A stretch of 64,000 bases of DNA from Eucalyptus grandis (taxonomy: Eukaryota > Streptophyta > Magnoliopsida > Myrtales > Myrtaceae). Positions 9,728 to 20,929 of the stretch are shown here, one piece after another (positions within the stretch are counted from its first letter, which is position 1; every line of letters begins with the position of its first letter). The stretch covers positions 43,196,112 through 43,260,111 of the forward strand of contig NC_052613.1 in assembly GCF_016545825.1 (NCBI RefSeq), in the 5' to 3' direction. A program made the position numbers and the translations under genes. The notes below the pieces were generated by a model. The model was not told where the DNA came from. It did not search any database and saw nothing but the letters and a program-made list of their open reading frames with translations.

Positions 9728-12684
9728 CAATGATAAGTCACGACTAATTGACAATCTCGTTGATGAGTACATCGTGTCCTTTCATAATTTTATAGTTATG
9801 TACATTTAACTAGGGCGCCATCTATTATTATTTTCTTATCTAAATATTACCTTGATAAAATACAAACCTTCCCACATTGCTGGAGATTAATCAAGCTCAA
9901 ATATGAATTATTTTGGATAAGTTTTGCTATTCTAAACTACTCATACAAAATCAACTCCAATTTCAGTTGAATTCCTCCCACAATGTAATAATTTGAAAGG
10001 TCGGTTTTTGATACTTGACAATCACATTTTCCTGGACGGCTCAAAACAAACATCTGTGTTTCCTTTGACCCAAAAAAAAAAAGGAATTGAATTTTTGTTA
10101 CATCAAAAAAATTTGGGTCCATCCTTATTGACCCCGAAGAAAAAAAAAACCAAGCGTAGCTAGAGTTGAATCATTTAATAACGGGCCTATGACCATGGCA
10201 TATCCACGTGGAAATTGAGAAATCGCCTCCAGACACACAACGTCAAGTACTAGCCACAGCTGGAGCAGTGTCCAATATCTACTACTTGAACTTCAATTGG
10301 TTTATTTAATGAGGTGCTAGGAACAACTTCTAATTCCACTTCTTTTAATTCACTTATTAATGCAATTGACATTTCATGAATCAACACCCAACGCCAACCT
10401 TAGTCAAAATAATTTTTTTCACCAATATATAAAGATCACATCTCCAAGATATCTCAAACAAGCACCTACAAAAAGAAAAAACATTAAAAAAACAAAAGCA
10501 ACCCTATACATTTTCTTTCAAATTCGCGTGATTGTCATTACTTTTATTTTTATTTTTATAAAGAACCCCCATTCTCCCCTTCTTCCTCCTTCTTCCTCTA
10601 TCGCCTTCAGGTTGTTTGCCACTGCTCCGGCAAAGCCATTGCCGAACTTCCGGATGACCAAACTCGGCCAATCGGTATGTCTCTGATCCCGTCTCTGTGC
10701 TTGCCGTTTCCTCACTCTCCTCCGTCTCCCCATGGGAATGTCAGCCATGGAGGTCGCGCTTCATGGCAATCACAACCTCCATTGCCAAGGGAGAGAGGGA
10801 AAACGGTGGAGATGTGCAGCGCAGGAGACCTGTGACATCCTGAAATTCGACCCCGTTTCGATAAAGTGAAATGGGCGTTTCGTCGACGTGCCTATGGCCC
10901 TTTTTCTCTGAGCTGATCACTCATGAGTTAACTAACCTATTGGGTAAAGCCGTTAAGGTATGTATCAGCTGTAAAATCCCTAAAAGCTACCTAATTGGTT
11001 GGATTGAGCTAAAATCACGTCTGATCGATTTTTAACCACGAAATTGAACTCGATTTCGGGAATCGAATTTTAAGCGTGTCATAATTCTTATTTTTAGGAT
11101 CCAGTCTCATCGCTCGTCAATTTATTGACGAGTCCGAAATTTCAATAAAGAAATTATCGGAAGAAAAATTGAAGCCCAAAAGAAAATAGAAAGGAAAAGG
11201 AAAAGAGAAAAGGAAAATTTACATAAAGGCATTATGTATTTTATTTTTCCTTTTTCTCTCTCTCCCCCTTTTCTTTCTCTCTCTTTTTCCTCTCCTTGTT
11301 CTCTTTTTCTCTCTTTTCTCTCTCTCTCCTCTCCCCTCTCCCTTTTCCCCCATTCGTGCGGACAGCCTTTCCCCTCCCCCCACCGACTTCTCTCTCCTCT
11401 CTCCTCATCTTGACCGGTCAACCCTTATCTCTCTCTTCTCTCTCTCTTCTCTTTCCTCCTCCCCCACGTGACCGTATTCTTCTTCTTCTTCCTTCCCCCG
11501 CACGTCCGAGCGAGCGAACCAGGAGCAGAAGAAGAGCCGCACGATCGCAGCTCGCCGAGAGTCGTCACCGCCCGTCCCGTCACCGCATCGGAGCCGGACC
11601 GCCCGCGCGCCCGCCGCCGTACCGCCGTCCGCGCGCCCAGGCCGCGCAATCCAGCCGCGACCCAGCCGCTGTTCACCTCTGTCCAGCCCCTGTCCGGCCA
11701 CCTCCGGCCACCGCCTAGCCCCGCCGGACCACCCCCCGCGTCCCCCTCGCCCTCCGCCGGCTTCCCCTCGCCGCCTAGCCGTCGGAGCAGCCTCGGCCAG
11801 CCTCGTCCAGCAGACCCACGAAGTGGGTTTTAGCGACTTCGGGCCCGCTTTTGGGCCGTTTCCGGGCCCCGAATCCGTGAGTCTCTTTGGGAACAATCGT
11901 TCCTCGCGTCGCCGCCGTCAGATTGATCCGATTTGCGCGCGATTTGGTGAGTAATCTCACTAATCCAGGATTAGTTGACTAATTATGCTTAAGGTTGGTT
12001 TATTTTTAATTAATTATGTTTAGGTTGTTAGATTAGAATAAATTAGCAATTATTAGTCAATTATGATGCGATTTAGATAAATTGATTGCGTAATTAGCAA
12101 ATAGACGTGGTCTACTAATTATTGGAAGTGCCTCGGGATTTTTCCCGACCCTTAGTGGGCTCCAATTAGGCTTTTCGGGCCTAAGTGGAATTTTTAGTAT
12201 TTAAATATTAATTTTCGGAATTAAATTAAATAATTATTTATTTTCCGAAAATTCAACTGAGATGGCCTGGAACCGGAATATTATGCTGATGACCGTGGTG
12301 ACGTCCGTTTATTTAATCGGGCTTTATTTTGAGCTAAATTGAATTTTTAATATTAATTATTTAATTTTCGAAATTAATTATTTAATTAATTATTTTCAGA
12401 AATTAAGATGTTGATGGCCGACGACTGAAATCTAGTGCTGATTGTCGTGGTGCAGTCCGTTTATTTATTTGAGCTCTACGTTGTATGAAATTAAATAAAT
12501 TGTGATGGTTTAGGATTTACCCTAATTTGATTGGAATCGATTGAGATTGAATTATTGATTGGTGATTGGCCAAGTATGTTATTCAGCATTTATAATGCTT
12601 TGTTGAGTTGATTTAATTATTTGATTGAGAAATTGTTGGGCATTGGTTGTCGGTATTGAAAGTAGATTGGTAATCACTTGAAAG

Positions 12685-13455
12685 AAAACACGTGGGCTCG
12701 GTGAATTGGAATATCACCCGGAGAATGCACGTGAATTCAGTGGTTGAATATGTCACTTTGGCGAAAAGGTCGCCTGAGAGAATGCACGTGGCTCGGAGAC
12801 TCGGTATATCGTCCCTGGAGAATGCACGTGGCTCGGTGACAGAGTTTGGCATCTAAAAGGGCACGTGGCTCGGTGATACGATGCGTCACTTTGGTAAGCG
12901 AGTACCTTAGAGAATGCACGTGGGGGCATCTAAAAGGACATGTGGCTCGGTGATCTGATGTGTCACTTTAAAAGGACATGTGGCGGAATGGCATCTAAAA
13001 GGGCACGTGGCTGATCGATGCGTCACTTTGGTAAGCGAGTACCTTAGAGAATGCACGTGGGTCCGGTATTCGGAATGGCATCTGGCACGTGGCTCTGATC
13101 TGATGCGGCACGTGGCTACCTTAGAGAATGCACGTGGGCCCAGGCATCGTAAAAGGACACGTGGCTCGGTGGCTTGATGTACCACCTTGGCGAAGAGGTC
13201 GCCTTAGAGAATGCACGTGGGTCCAGTATTCGGAATGGCATCTAAAAGGGCACGTGGCTCGCTGATCGATGCGTCACTTTGGTAGCGAGTACCTTAGAGA
13301 ATGCACGTGGGCCCGGGCATCGTAAAAGGACACGTGGCTCGGTGGCTTGATGTACCACCTTGGCGAAGAGGTCGCCTTAGAGAATGCACGTGGGTCCGAG
13401 GTTTGAGGCACGTGGCTCGGAGACTTGGAAAGTCGTCTGGATAATGCACGTGGCC
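12685..13455 (+). repeat. G-box-rich minisatellite inside the solo LTR
   Basis: Units of roughly 80-90 bp alternate gagaatgcacgtggg and aaaagggcacgtggctcgg. I count 19 CACGTG palindromes in about 770 bp, plus two acatgtgg variants. CACGTG is the G-box core bound by plant bZIP and bHLH proteins. Whether it works as an enhancer here is unknown. Confidence 0.9.
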
Positions 13456-13563
13456 TAGCTTTTAAATATCCCACAGTGGGGATTGAATTGTATGACATGT
13501 AATCGACTAGTTCGATTTGTTTGAAGCGAATGGCTGTTTATTGTGAATTGTACTGACTTGCAG

Positions 13564-13581
13564 GTGGGATCAGAGGCCAAG
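13564..13581 (+). other. 18-nt microexon-like block of the solo LTR
   Basis: The block lies between tactgacttgcag (acceptor-like) and gtaagtc (donor-like). A GTGAGT donor-like site sits upstream at 11947. The same layout occurs in four other LTRs of this group. Confidence 0.5.
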
Positions 13582-15582
13582 GTAAGTCATCTGCCCTGTG
13601 CGTGTTTAGGCAGCCTTTAGTATATTGGTTTACTAATCGGGCTTAGTGGGGTAGAACTCGCTGAGACGTAGTCTCATCCCAGTTTGGGGAAAACCATTTC
13701 AGGACCCCGCTGAAGAGCTGTGGAGGAGGAATCCAAGAAGGAGAACTCGGAGGTGAGATCTGAAGAGAAGGATTTTTGGAAGAAGAAGATAGTCCCGAGA
13801 GGGGCCTTGAGTACGGTCTGGATGGATTGAGATCCTATCTTCTTTTGAGATCTCCTTTTTGATGTGAATAGTTATGAAGTGATTTATGGTTTGTATAAAA
13901 GTTTGGTTATAAATTTCAATATGAAAAATATGGCACTGCTTTTCTATCCCGTCGTTTTATTGTTTGGGGATTTTAACTGCTTCCGCATGTGCTTAAAAAT
14001 GAAAGGGTCGGCGATACATTGTCCTGGGATATCGCATTATAAAATCGACCAAGTGAGACGGATGTGTGCGTGCCTAAGGATCGGGCGTGACAAGACCGAT
14101 CGGTGAGGGTGACGGTGCGTTGGCTTACGGAGCTGCGAAGGTGGGTGCTCCTCGTCTTACTATGGTTGCTGGGTTTGGACTTGCAAAGTAAGTAATGAAG
14201 AACAATAAAGATCAAAGGAGAGAGAAAGAAGTGAAAAAGAAAAGAATCAGACCAAAGAGAATAGGAATTATGCCCGTGAAGGCATGGATGTATAAGATTA
14301 CATTCACAAATATACGTATACATTCCTTCTTATCTTTTGCAAGCATTTTATTTCAAGCATATATGTGTATTTGTAATCATCGAAATAAAATATTTTGTCT
14401 TTCCTTTAAATGGTAGGGCACTCGTATCTTGGTGAAGTCGTTACATTCAACACACAAGCCTAAAAATATTGGGAAATCTCCACATGTGATACAATGCGAT
14501 CTATGTATAATGCATCCTTTGAATTGTTTTCCCAAAAATATCAACAAATAAGAACCTTTAAAAGATCTATAACTGATTGCAATTTTAATGAATTCATTTC
14601 TTTTAGTTATATCTTTACTATGTGTCCATACAATATAGTTCATGCATTTTCGCTGCGCAACTTTTATTTAATGTGGGGAATCTATTATTAAATTTTCATT
14701 TATTTTTACACCACAGCCACGTGAGTTTTTTTAAAAAAAAATTAAAAATATGATAAATTTAGAACATTAACAATACTAAACATGCATTAAAAACCATGCC
14801 TATTTAAAGGGAAAAAACCTTCTTAATGATCATTATATGGACTGTTATCTTTGCTGGATTACATTGAATAATCAGTCCTTGACAAAGAAAGTTGTTGCAA
14901 TTGCAATTGCATTATACGATAACCCATTCAAAATATTTGCCAGCATATTTACGTTTTTGTCAAGTCTAAATGTATCAAAATTTCCATATAACCATTAAAG
15001 AAGAAGGGATATGATCTTCAAATCAGGAACATAGTGCGATAGGAGCAAGATGTATAGGCAACTTTAAAAAGATATTCTTCTTTTAGCTGCTTAACCGCCC
15101 CTTTCAAAGACTACTCTCTCGTAAAAAGATATATGATCTATATCAAACAAATAGCATCTAATAATTTTGAATGTCAAAATGCGAAAGGCTCAAACCCAAG
15201 AATTGGTCTTGCAAGTTAATTTTTTGCTTTGTTGAATACTCTAGCCTCTTGTAGAGAAGAGAGACACCAATTTCTTATAAAATGGGACAAAAAAAAAAAC
15301 CACAGAAATAAGAAAGCAAGAGAAGGAGACAAAAATAATAATTGTGCAAATGGAAAGTAGAGATTATGGCATTAATGCCTGTTTGATTATGTTTCCTTCC
15401 TCATTATTCCTAAATCTTTAATTGCTTAAAAATCTCAAAATCATTATAATGATGACACAAATATCTGTTTCTAAATTTATGTTTCATGAATGCCATAAAT
15501 AACTTAGCAACTATAAACAAAGATGCACTTGTAGTTGCATAGAACTATGGAATCAAGTCATTTTGCGATCAAAACAATTCAA

Positions 15583-15896
15583 ATGGCTAGACTCGTCCAA
15601 GCATATTGCCTCGTCCTCGTCTTCGTGCTCACAAGTTATATTCTTCCCTTTCAGACGATAGAGAAATCCATGTTACATCTACTTTCTCATTTGGCATGAA
15701 TGTGGTACCAAAATTATTTACTTTTTTTGTTCAAAAAGCGGGATTGATGGTGAAGACAACTGTGGCGAAGGCTTGCACCGAAGATCTAGGAACATGTAGT
15801 GCTGGAGGCGATGATTGCGAGCGAAGTTGCTATGACCATGGCATATCCACGTGGAAACTCAGAAATTGCCTCCAGACACACAACGTCAAGTACTAG
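15583..15896 (+). pseudogene. DEFL paralogue truncated by a deletion
   Basis: Exon 1 (15583-15634) encodes the same signal peptide with two L-to-V changes. Exon 2 (15739-15896) follows the intact gene through the fourth mature cysteine and then jumps into sequence that lies 685 bp further on in unit 1 (matching 10189 on). The last four cysteines, including the CxC motif, are lost and replaced by a new 21-residue tail that ends at TAG. The predicted product is 69 residues with mature cysteines at 30, 37, 44, 48 and 61. The exon 1 donor has changed from ACAG|GT to ACAA|GT and the TATA core is damaged. It is probably not functional, although a short peptide could still be made. Confidence 0.8.
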
Positions 15897-16381
15897 CCAC
15901 AGTTGGAGCCGTGTGAAATATATACTACTTGAACTTCAACTGGTTTATTTAATGAGGTGCTGAGAACAACTTCCAATTTCACCTCTTTTAATTCAGTTGT
16001 TAATGCAATTGACATTTCAAGAATCAACACCCAACGCCAACCCTAGTCAAAATCATTTTTGTCACCGATATATAAAGATCACATCTCCAAGATATCCCAA
16101 ACAAGCACCTACAAAAAGCAAAAACATTAAAAAAAAAAAAAAAACAACAAAAGCACTATACATTTTCTTTCAAATTCGTGTGATCATCATTGCTTTTTTT
16201 TTTGTCTAAAACCCCCATTCTCCCCTTCTTCCTCCTTCTTCCTCTATCGCCTTCAGGTTGTTTGCCAATGCTCTGCCGAAGCCATTGCCGAACTTCCGGA
16301 TGACGAAACTCGGCCAATCAGTATGTCTCTGACCCCCTCTGTGCTTGCCGTTTCCTCACTCTCCTCCGTCTCCCCATGGGA

Positions 16382-18460
16382 ATGTCAGCCATGGAGGTCG
16401 CGCTTCATGGCGACCACAACCTCCATTGCCAAGGGAGAGAGAGAAAACGGTAGAGATGTGCAGCGCAGGAGACCGATCGGTGAGGGTGACAGTGCGTTGG
16501 CTTACGGAGCTGCGAAGGTGGGGGCTCCTCGTCTTACCGTGGTTGCTGGGTTTGGACTTGCAGAGTAAGTAATGAAGAAGAATAAATATCAAAGGAGAGA
16601 GAAAGGGGTAAAAAAAAAAAAAGAAAAGAAAAATATGACCAAAGAGATTAGAAATTATGCCCGTGAATGCATGGATATATAAGATTACATTCACAAATAT
16701 ACCTATACATACCATCTAATCTTTTGCAAGCGTTTTATTTCAAGCATATATATGTATTTGTAATCATGAAAATAAAATAATTTGTCTTTCCTTTGAATGG
16801 CAGAGCACTCGTATCTTGGTGAAGTTGTTTCATTCAACACATAAGCCTAAAATTATTGGGAAATCTCCACATGTGATACAATGCGATCTATGTAAAATGC
16901 ATCCTTTGATTTGTTTTCCCAAAATTATCAACAATGAAGAACCTTTAAGAGATCTATAATTGATTCTGGTTTTAATGAATGCATTTCTTTTAATTCATAT
17001 CTTTACTATGTGTCCGACATTATAGTTCATGTATTTTGACTGCACAACTTTTATTTAATGCAGTGAATCTATTATGAAATTTTCATTTATTTTTACACCA
17101 CAACCACGCAACTTTTAAAAAGATATTTTCTGAAAAAATTTAAAATATGAGAAAGTTTAGTACATTATCAATACTAAACATCTATTAAATACCTCCCCAA
17201 TTAAAGGGAAAATAGTCCCTTAATGATTGTCTTTGCTTGATTACATTGAATAATTAGTCGTTGACAAGAAAGTTATTACAATTGTAATTGCTTTAAAAAA
17301 TAACCCATTCAAAATATTTGCAAATATATTTACTTTTTTGCCAAATCTAAATGCATAAAATTTCCATATAACTATTAAAGAAGAAGGGATTTGATCTTCA
17401 AATCAGGAACGTAGTGCAATAGGAACAAGTTGTATAGGCAACTTTAAAAAATATTCTTCATTTAGCTGCTTAACTGTGTTGGAGAAATCCTTCTGGAATG
17501 TTTTGAAGCTGACAAAACGTTTCTATCAGTCTAGTCTGAAGATTTGCAGACTCTTCTATTAAAGTCTGAAGACCTTCGGACTACCAGACTCAAGACTCAA
17601 AGTCTATTCTCATTAACAGTTTCTAATCCGTTGAAGAAAAGCTATCAAGAACTACTTCATTAAGGATTTGGCCTTATCGACTAGAGAAGATCTCTTGGCT
17701 GGATATGACATAACGGATTCCTTTATTCAAATCAAGAATGATTAAAGATCCGATGATCGGCGAAGTATTCTTGGAAGGTTTTACTTATAGAAATCAAGAT
17801 CCTGATTGTATGGGTGAGCAGGATTGATGGGCTATCGACATGTTCCTTTAATAGCTCGAACAATCTTCCTAATTGATTCTGTCCAACGGGAGGATTGGAA
17901 GAATTTCTTTGGTAAGTGCCAACGGGTATGATGGTACAAAAGAGTATAAAAGGAAGACGTTCCAGTTGTTCAAGGAGGTGCACGATAGAAGAATTCCAAA
18001 GTCTGAAGCTCTTTGATTCTTAGTCAATTAATTTGCTGAGCGAAATCTTGTACGCAAAAGAGAGTCTATATTTTGAGATACCTTGAGGAAGTGTGATAGA
18101 ATATCTACACTGTGGAATCAAGGGAAACCAATGCTGCAACATATCTTTTGTTCATAGTGAAATACAGCCGGTGGGCTATCAGTGCAGAAGAGTGGACGTA
18201 GGCTTGGAATAAGCCGGACCACTATAAACCTTGTGTTCAATTTTCTCTTCCCTACTCTTTGCTTTACTTCAATCGTAGTTCGATTTGTTAACTAAAGGAG
18301 AGCTTCCTTTCTGATTTGTCTAGTATTGCTTTCATATCTCGAGAAATTATTTAAACACCTATTCACCCCCCTCTAGATGCTATCACTAGCTATATCAAAC
18401 TGCCCTTTTCAAAGATTACTCTCTTGTAAAAAGATATATTAGCTAAATCAAACAAACATC
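16382..18460 (+). repeat. Host tandem unit 3, interrupted and truncated
   Basis: It matches units 1 and 2 from the start to about 17476, then resumes after a copia solo LTR (18398-18455). Homology ends near 18455, before the DEFL gene would begin, so this unit has no DEFL copy. It is more diverged from units 1 and 2 than they are from each other. Confidence 0.82.
17477..18397 (+). mobile_element. Solo LTR (921 bp) of a copia element, target duplication AACTG
   Basis: The insert starts TGTTGGAGAAATCC and ends CTATATCA. AACTG flanks it at 17472-17476 and 18398-18402; unit 1 has the uninterrupted site cttaactgccc. The LTR at 60657-61549 is the same family, with shared blocks near the start (gttggagaaatc), in the middle (gattgatgggctatc) and at the end (cacccccctctag). 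No internal sequence remains, so it is a solo LTR. Confidence 0.92.
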
Positions 18461-20870
18461 GTGTTCCCTGTCATGTTGGAGGAGACGATGGTTTGGAACG
18501 TCTCAATGATGAAAGGGTTGAGGCCGCGAGGGGTCGTGAGGCAACGTACCGAGCAAACGAGAGAGAATAAGAAAACGAAAGATGAACCGAATAAAAAATG
18601 TGGGACACGAAATGGCCCCACATTTGACTTTAAAAATCATTTTGGGACCCACAAAGTTTTATATCATCAAAATATTATTTAGAGTGGATAAATGCAAGAA
18701 AGGGTGAAAAAAGCGCCGCTCTTAAAAGAAAAATATGATAGAGAAAGAAAAGAGAGGGAGTAAGTACAAGAGACTGAAGAGAAAAATACGATCCACACTA
18801 CCGACTTGGCTTAGCCCTCACAAGTCCTTGCCAGGGTCACACGACTAAAGCAAGGGTTTCGCAGAGTCAAATTTCGCATTAGACAAAATCCCAATAAAAT
18901 TCATGATTTTGAGTCTCAACTTTATAAATTTCTCTGGCATATCATTATTCAATATATTCCTATTTGCTCAATGGACTTCTCAGGCTAGGAAATCCATGTG
19001 ACTAATGATCTCATTGCAGCCAAGGACCTCAAAAACTTGAAAGACAATTTGCTTTAAAGAGGGTCGCAGGAGATTTGGCGACGTGAGACCAAACTCACTC
19101 CGTCTCTATATATTTTTTTTCAGATTTTTCTTTTTTTTTTTTGGTTTTGCCTTTCAACCATTCCTATTCATTTCTCTCTCTCTCTCTCTCTTTTAATGAT
19201 TAAACTCGTTATGCCGGCTGCCATGTCAGCATGATTATGTATGTTGATAATGAAAAGATCCAATTACACAGTCAATAAAAATTAAGGCGTACTATCTTGA
19301 ATTTTGCTTACATTGACTATTACCTTCTTTCGAAATTATATTGTAGTTTTGGGTTTTTCCATTTCCTTTGAAATTAAAGCCTCCAGAGGACTACAAACGA
19401 AATTACCCCCTGAAGTCTGAGACTATTATTTTTTTTTTGGTTGAAAAGAATTTATTTATATCATAACTGGAAACTAGCCAGCAAAACTCAGGGGCATCAT
19501 TATAAAGTGGTTGATAAGTCGTAAAATATTATTTTCATTTCATTAAAAATTCATCCGGCTACACAATTAAAAATTCTTTGCAAATAAACTTTATTATTCT
19601 CAACTTGCACAATTAAGTAAATAATTGTGTTTGGGACTGGTTGCCAATATAATAATTCAAAAATTATTGAGGGTGACTATCAACCGGGACTAATAATTCT
19701 CAAAATCTTCAATAAGGAATTGTCTAATCAGTCCCAAATTTATTGTATGGATGCCAAATCAGTCTGAAATTTTTCATTGCTAATATAGTCATAAATCTTT
19801 ACACAAGATTCTCATATAATCCTTCCAACCAGTTTTTATCGAAAATTGCTAATATGTTGATGTGCTATTTTATACTTATGTTTCTACTCTCATTGGTCAT
19901 TTCTCTTCTTTATATGTAAAATTTCAACCAAACAACAGACGAGGGATCCCCCATTAAGGAATTTGATTGCCTAGAATGGGATTCCATTTCATATTCCCTG
20001 GTCATAAATTAAACATAGCAAAAGCGAATTTCAGTAATTTAATAAAGTTATAAACTGTAGATTAATTTCCGAAAGTAGTGATAGTGACCATTCATAAAGA
20101 CATTTGCTTAAATTAAAAAGTTTAATTAAGGTCAAAGTACTTGTCAACTTAAAATTAGGAATAAATTTGCCGTTCAAGAACATAACAGGGTCTTTTATAA
20201 TTTTTAATAAACTGTGGAATTAAAAATAATTATAATAATTTCTCAGTTTCAAAAGCAACATTGATTATATAGGCAATCTTTGTGAGGTAAATGTATATCG
20301 ATGTGAAACGGTTTGGGTTTTCTAACTTCTTACAAGGTTGAAATACTTTATTTGTATAATATCGATATCATTTTAATTGGGTTACAAGAATGATTCGACT
20401 AAATCAGATAAGTGACTTAGCTTCAATTTGTCTCATTTATGATGGAATCATCAAATCAATATTTTTACTAATATTGTAATTGATGAATTGCACATAGCGA
20501 ATAGGGTACGGCTTGTACATGTATATGAGATGCATATATAGAAAAAGAAGTCGAAAAGAATTATATTTTTGAATTTTATTTGACAATTAATCCATAAATT
20601 TTCTCAAAACGTGGAAAAAAATAAACATTTTTTTGGATATTGGAGGGTGCCAACCTTATCCAAATGTTCCTTGGAAGTGGGCAGCAGGCACGGGCTTAAC
20701 CTTACTGTGCAGTGACAACAATATGGATTCCCTCCGAATTATTGAGCATCACGGAATTCGTTCGTTAAAAGTCTTCTATGCGCTGCCAAGCACAAACGCA
20801 TCCTGATTCGTTGAGGACCTTTCCCACTTTGGAATTATCTCTTTTTATATGCATGGTTGTACCCAATTGA
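18461..20870. other. AT-rich spacer, no gene recognised
   Basis: A 73-codon frame at 18461-18682 begins near the edge of unit 3 but has no family resemblance I can name. A CT microsatellite lies at about 19173-19192. From 19740 to 19870 there are phrases of the type 'aaatcagtctgaaat' that resemble the foldback repeat at 25301-25610. Nothing else is supported. Confidence 0.5.
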
Positions 20871-20881
20871 AAATTACAAAT

Positions 20882-20906
20882 AATATATATATATATATAT
20901 ATATAT
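20882..20906. repeat. (TA)n microsatellite
   Basis: About 12 TA dinucleotides in a row in AT-rich spacer. Confidence 0.9.
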
Positions 20907-20929
20907 TTCACTATTAATTATAGCATGTA

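Larger units (their letters stand above)
7631..10740 (+). repeat. Host tandem unit 1 (carries the intact DEFL gene)
   Basis: This is the first of three tandem copies of a host segment. Sequence from 7631 matches 10741-10830 plus 14093-15830, and again 16382 onward, over long near-identical stretches. Its tail (10190-10740) matches 15834-16381. The gap between equivalent points in units 1 and 2 is 3110 bp. The left part of the unit is missing because the gypsy element inserted exactly at 7630/7631; paralogous copies show ccccatggg just before that point. Confidence 0.88.
10831..14092 (+). mobile_element. Solo LTR (3262 bp) of a Tekay/Del-like gypsy element, target duplication AGACC
   Basis: The insert starts TGTGACATCC and ends GGGCGTGACA. 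It is bounded by AGACC at 10826-10830 and 14093-14097, while units 1 and 3 carry one uninterrupted AGACC at that place. Ends, length and internal blocks match the LTR at 27730-30718, which is followed by a primer-binding site and gypsy pol. No internal retroviral sequence remains, so this is a solo LTR left by recombination between two LTRs. Internal parts are a CT-rich tract (11240-11470), a GC-rich block (11500-11900), an AT-rich zone and a CACGTG-rich minisatellite. Confidence 0.93.
10741..16381 (+). repeat. Host tandem unit 2, split by a solo LTR
   Basis: The unit aligns with unit 1 at its start (10741-10830) and resumes at 14093 after the inserted LTR. It then follows unit 1 through the DEFL locus to 16381. 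Removing the LTR and one target duplication leaves about 2.4 kb, against 3.1 kb in unit 1; most of the difference is the 685-bp deletion in the DEFL gene. The region upstream of the DEFL copy also lacks a short stretch present in unit 1 at 8966-9014. Confidence 0.88.

Noticed and set aside
11296..11896. ORFs of 121-163 codons on both strands
   Set aside because: They fall in the CT- and GC-rich part of a solo LTR. Frames open on both strands at once reflect base composition.
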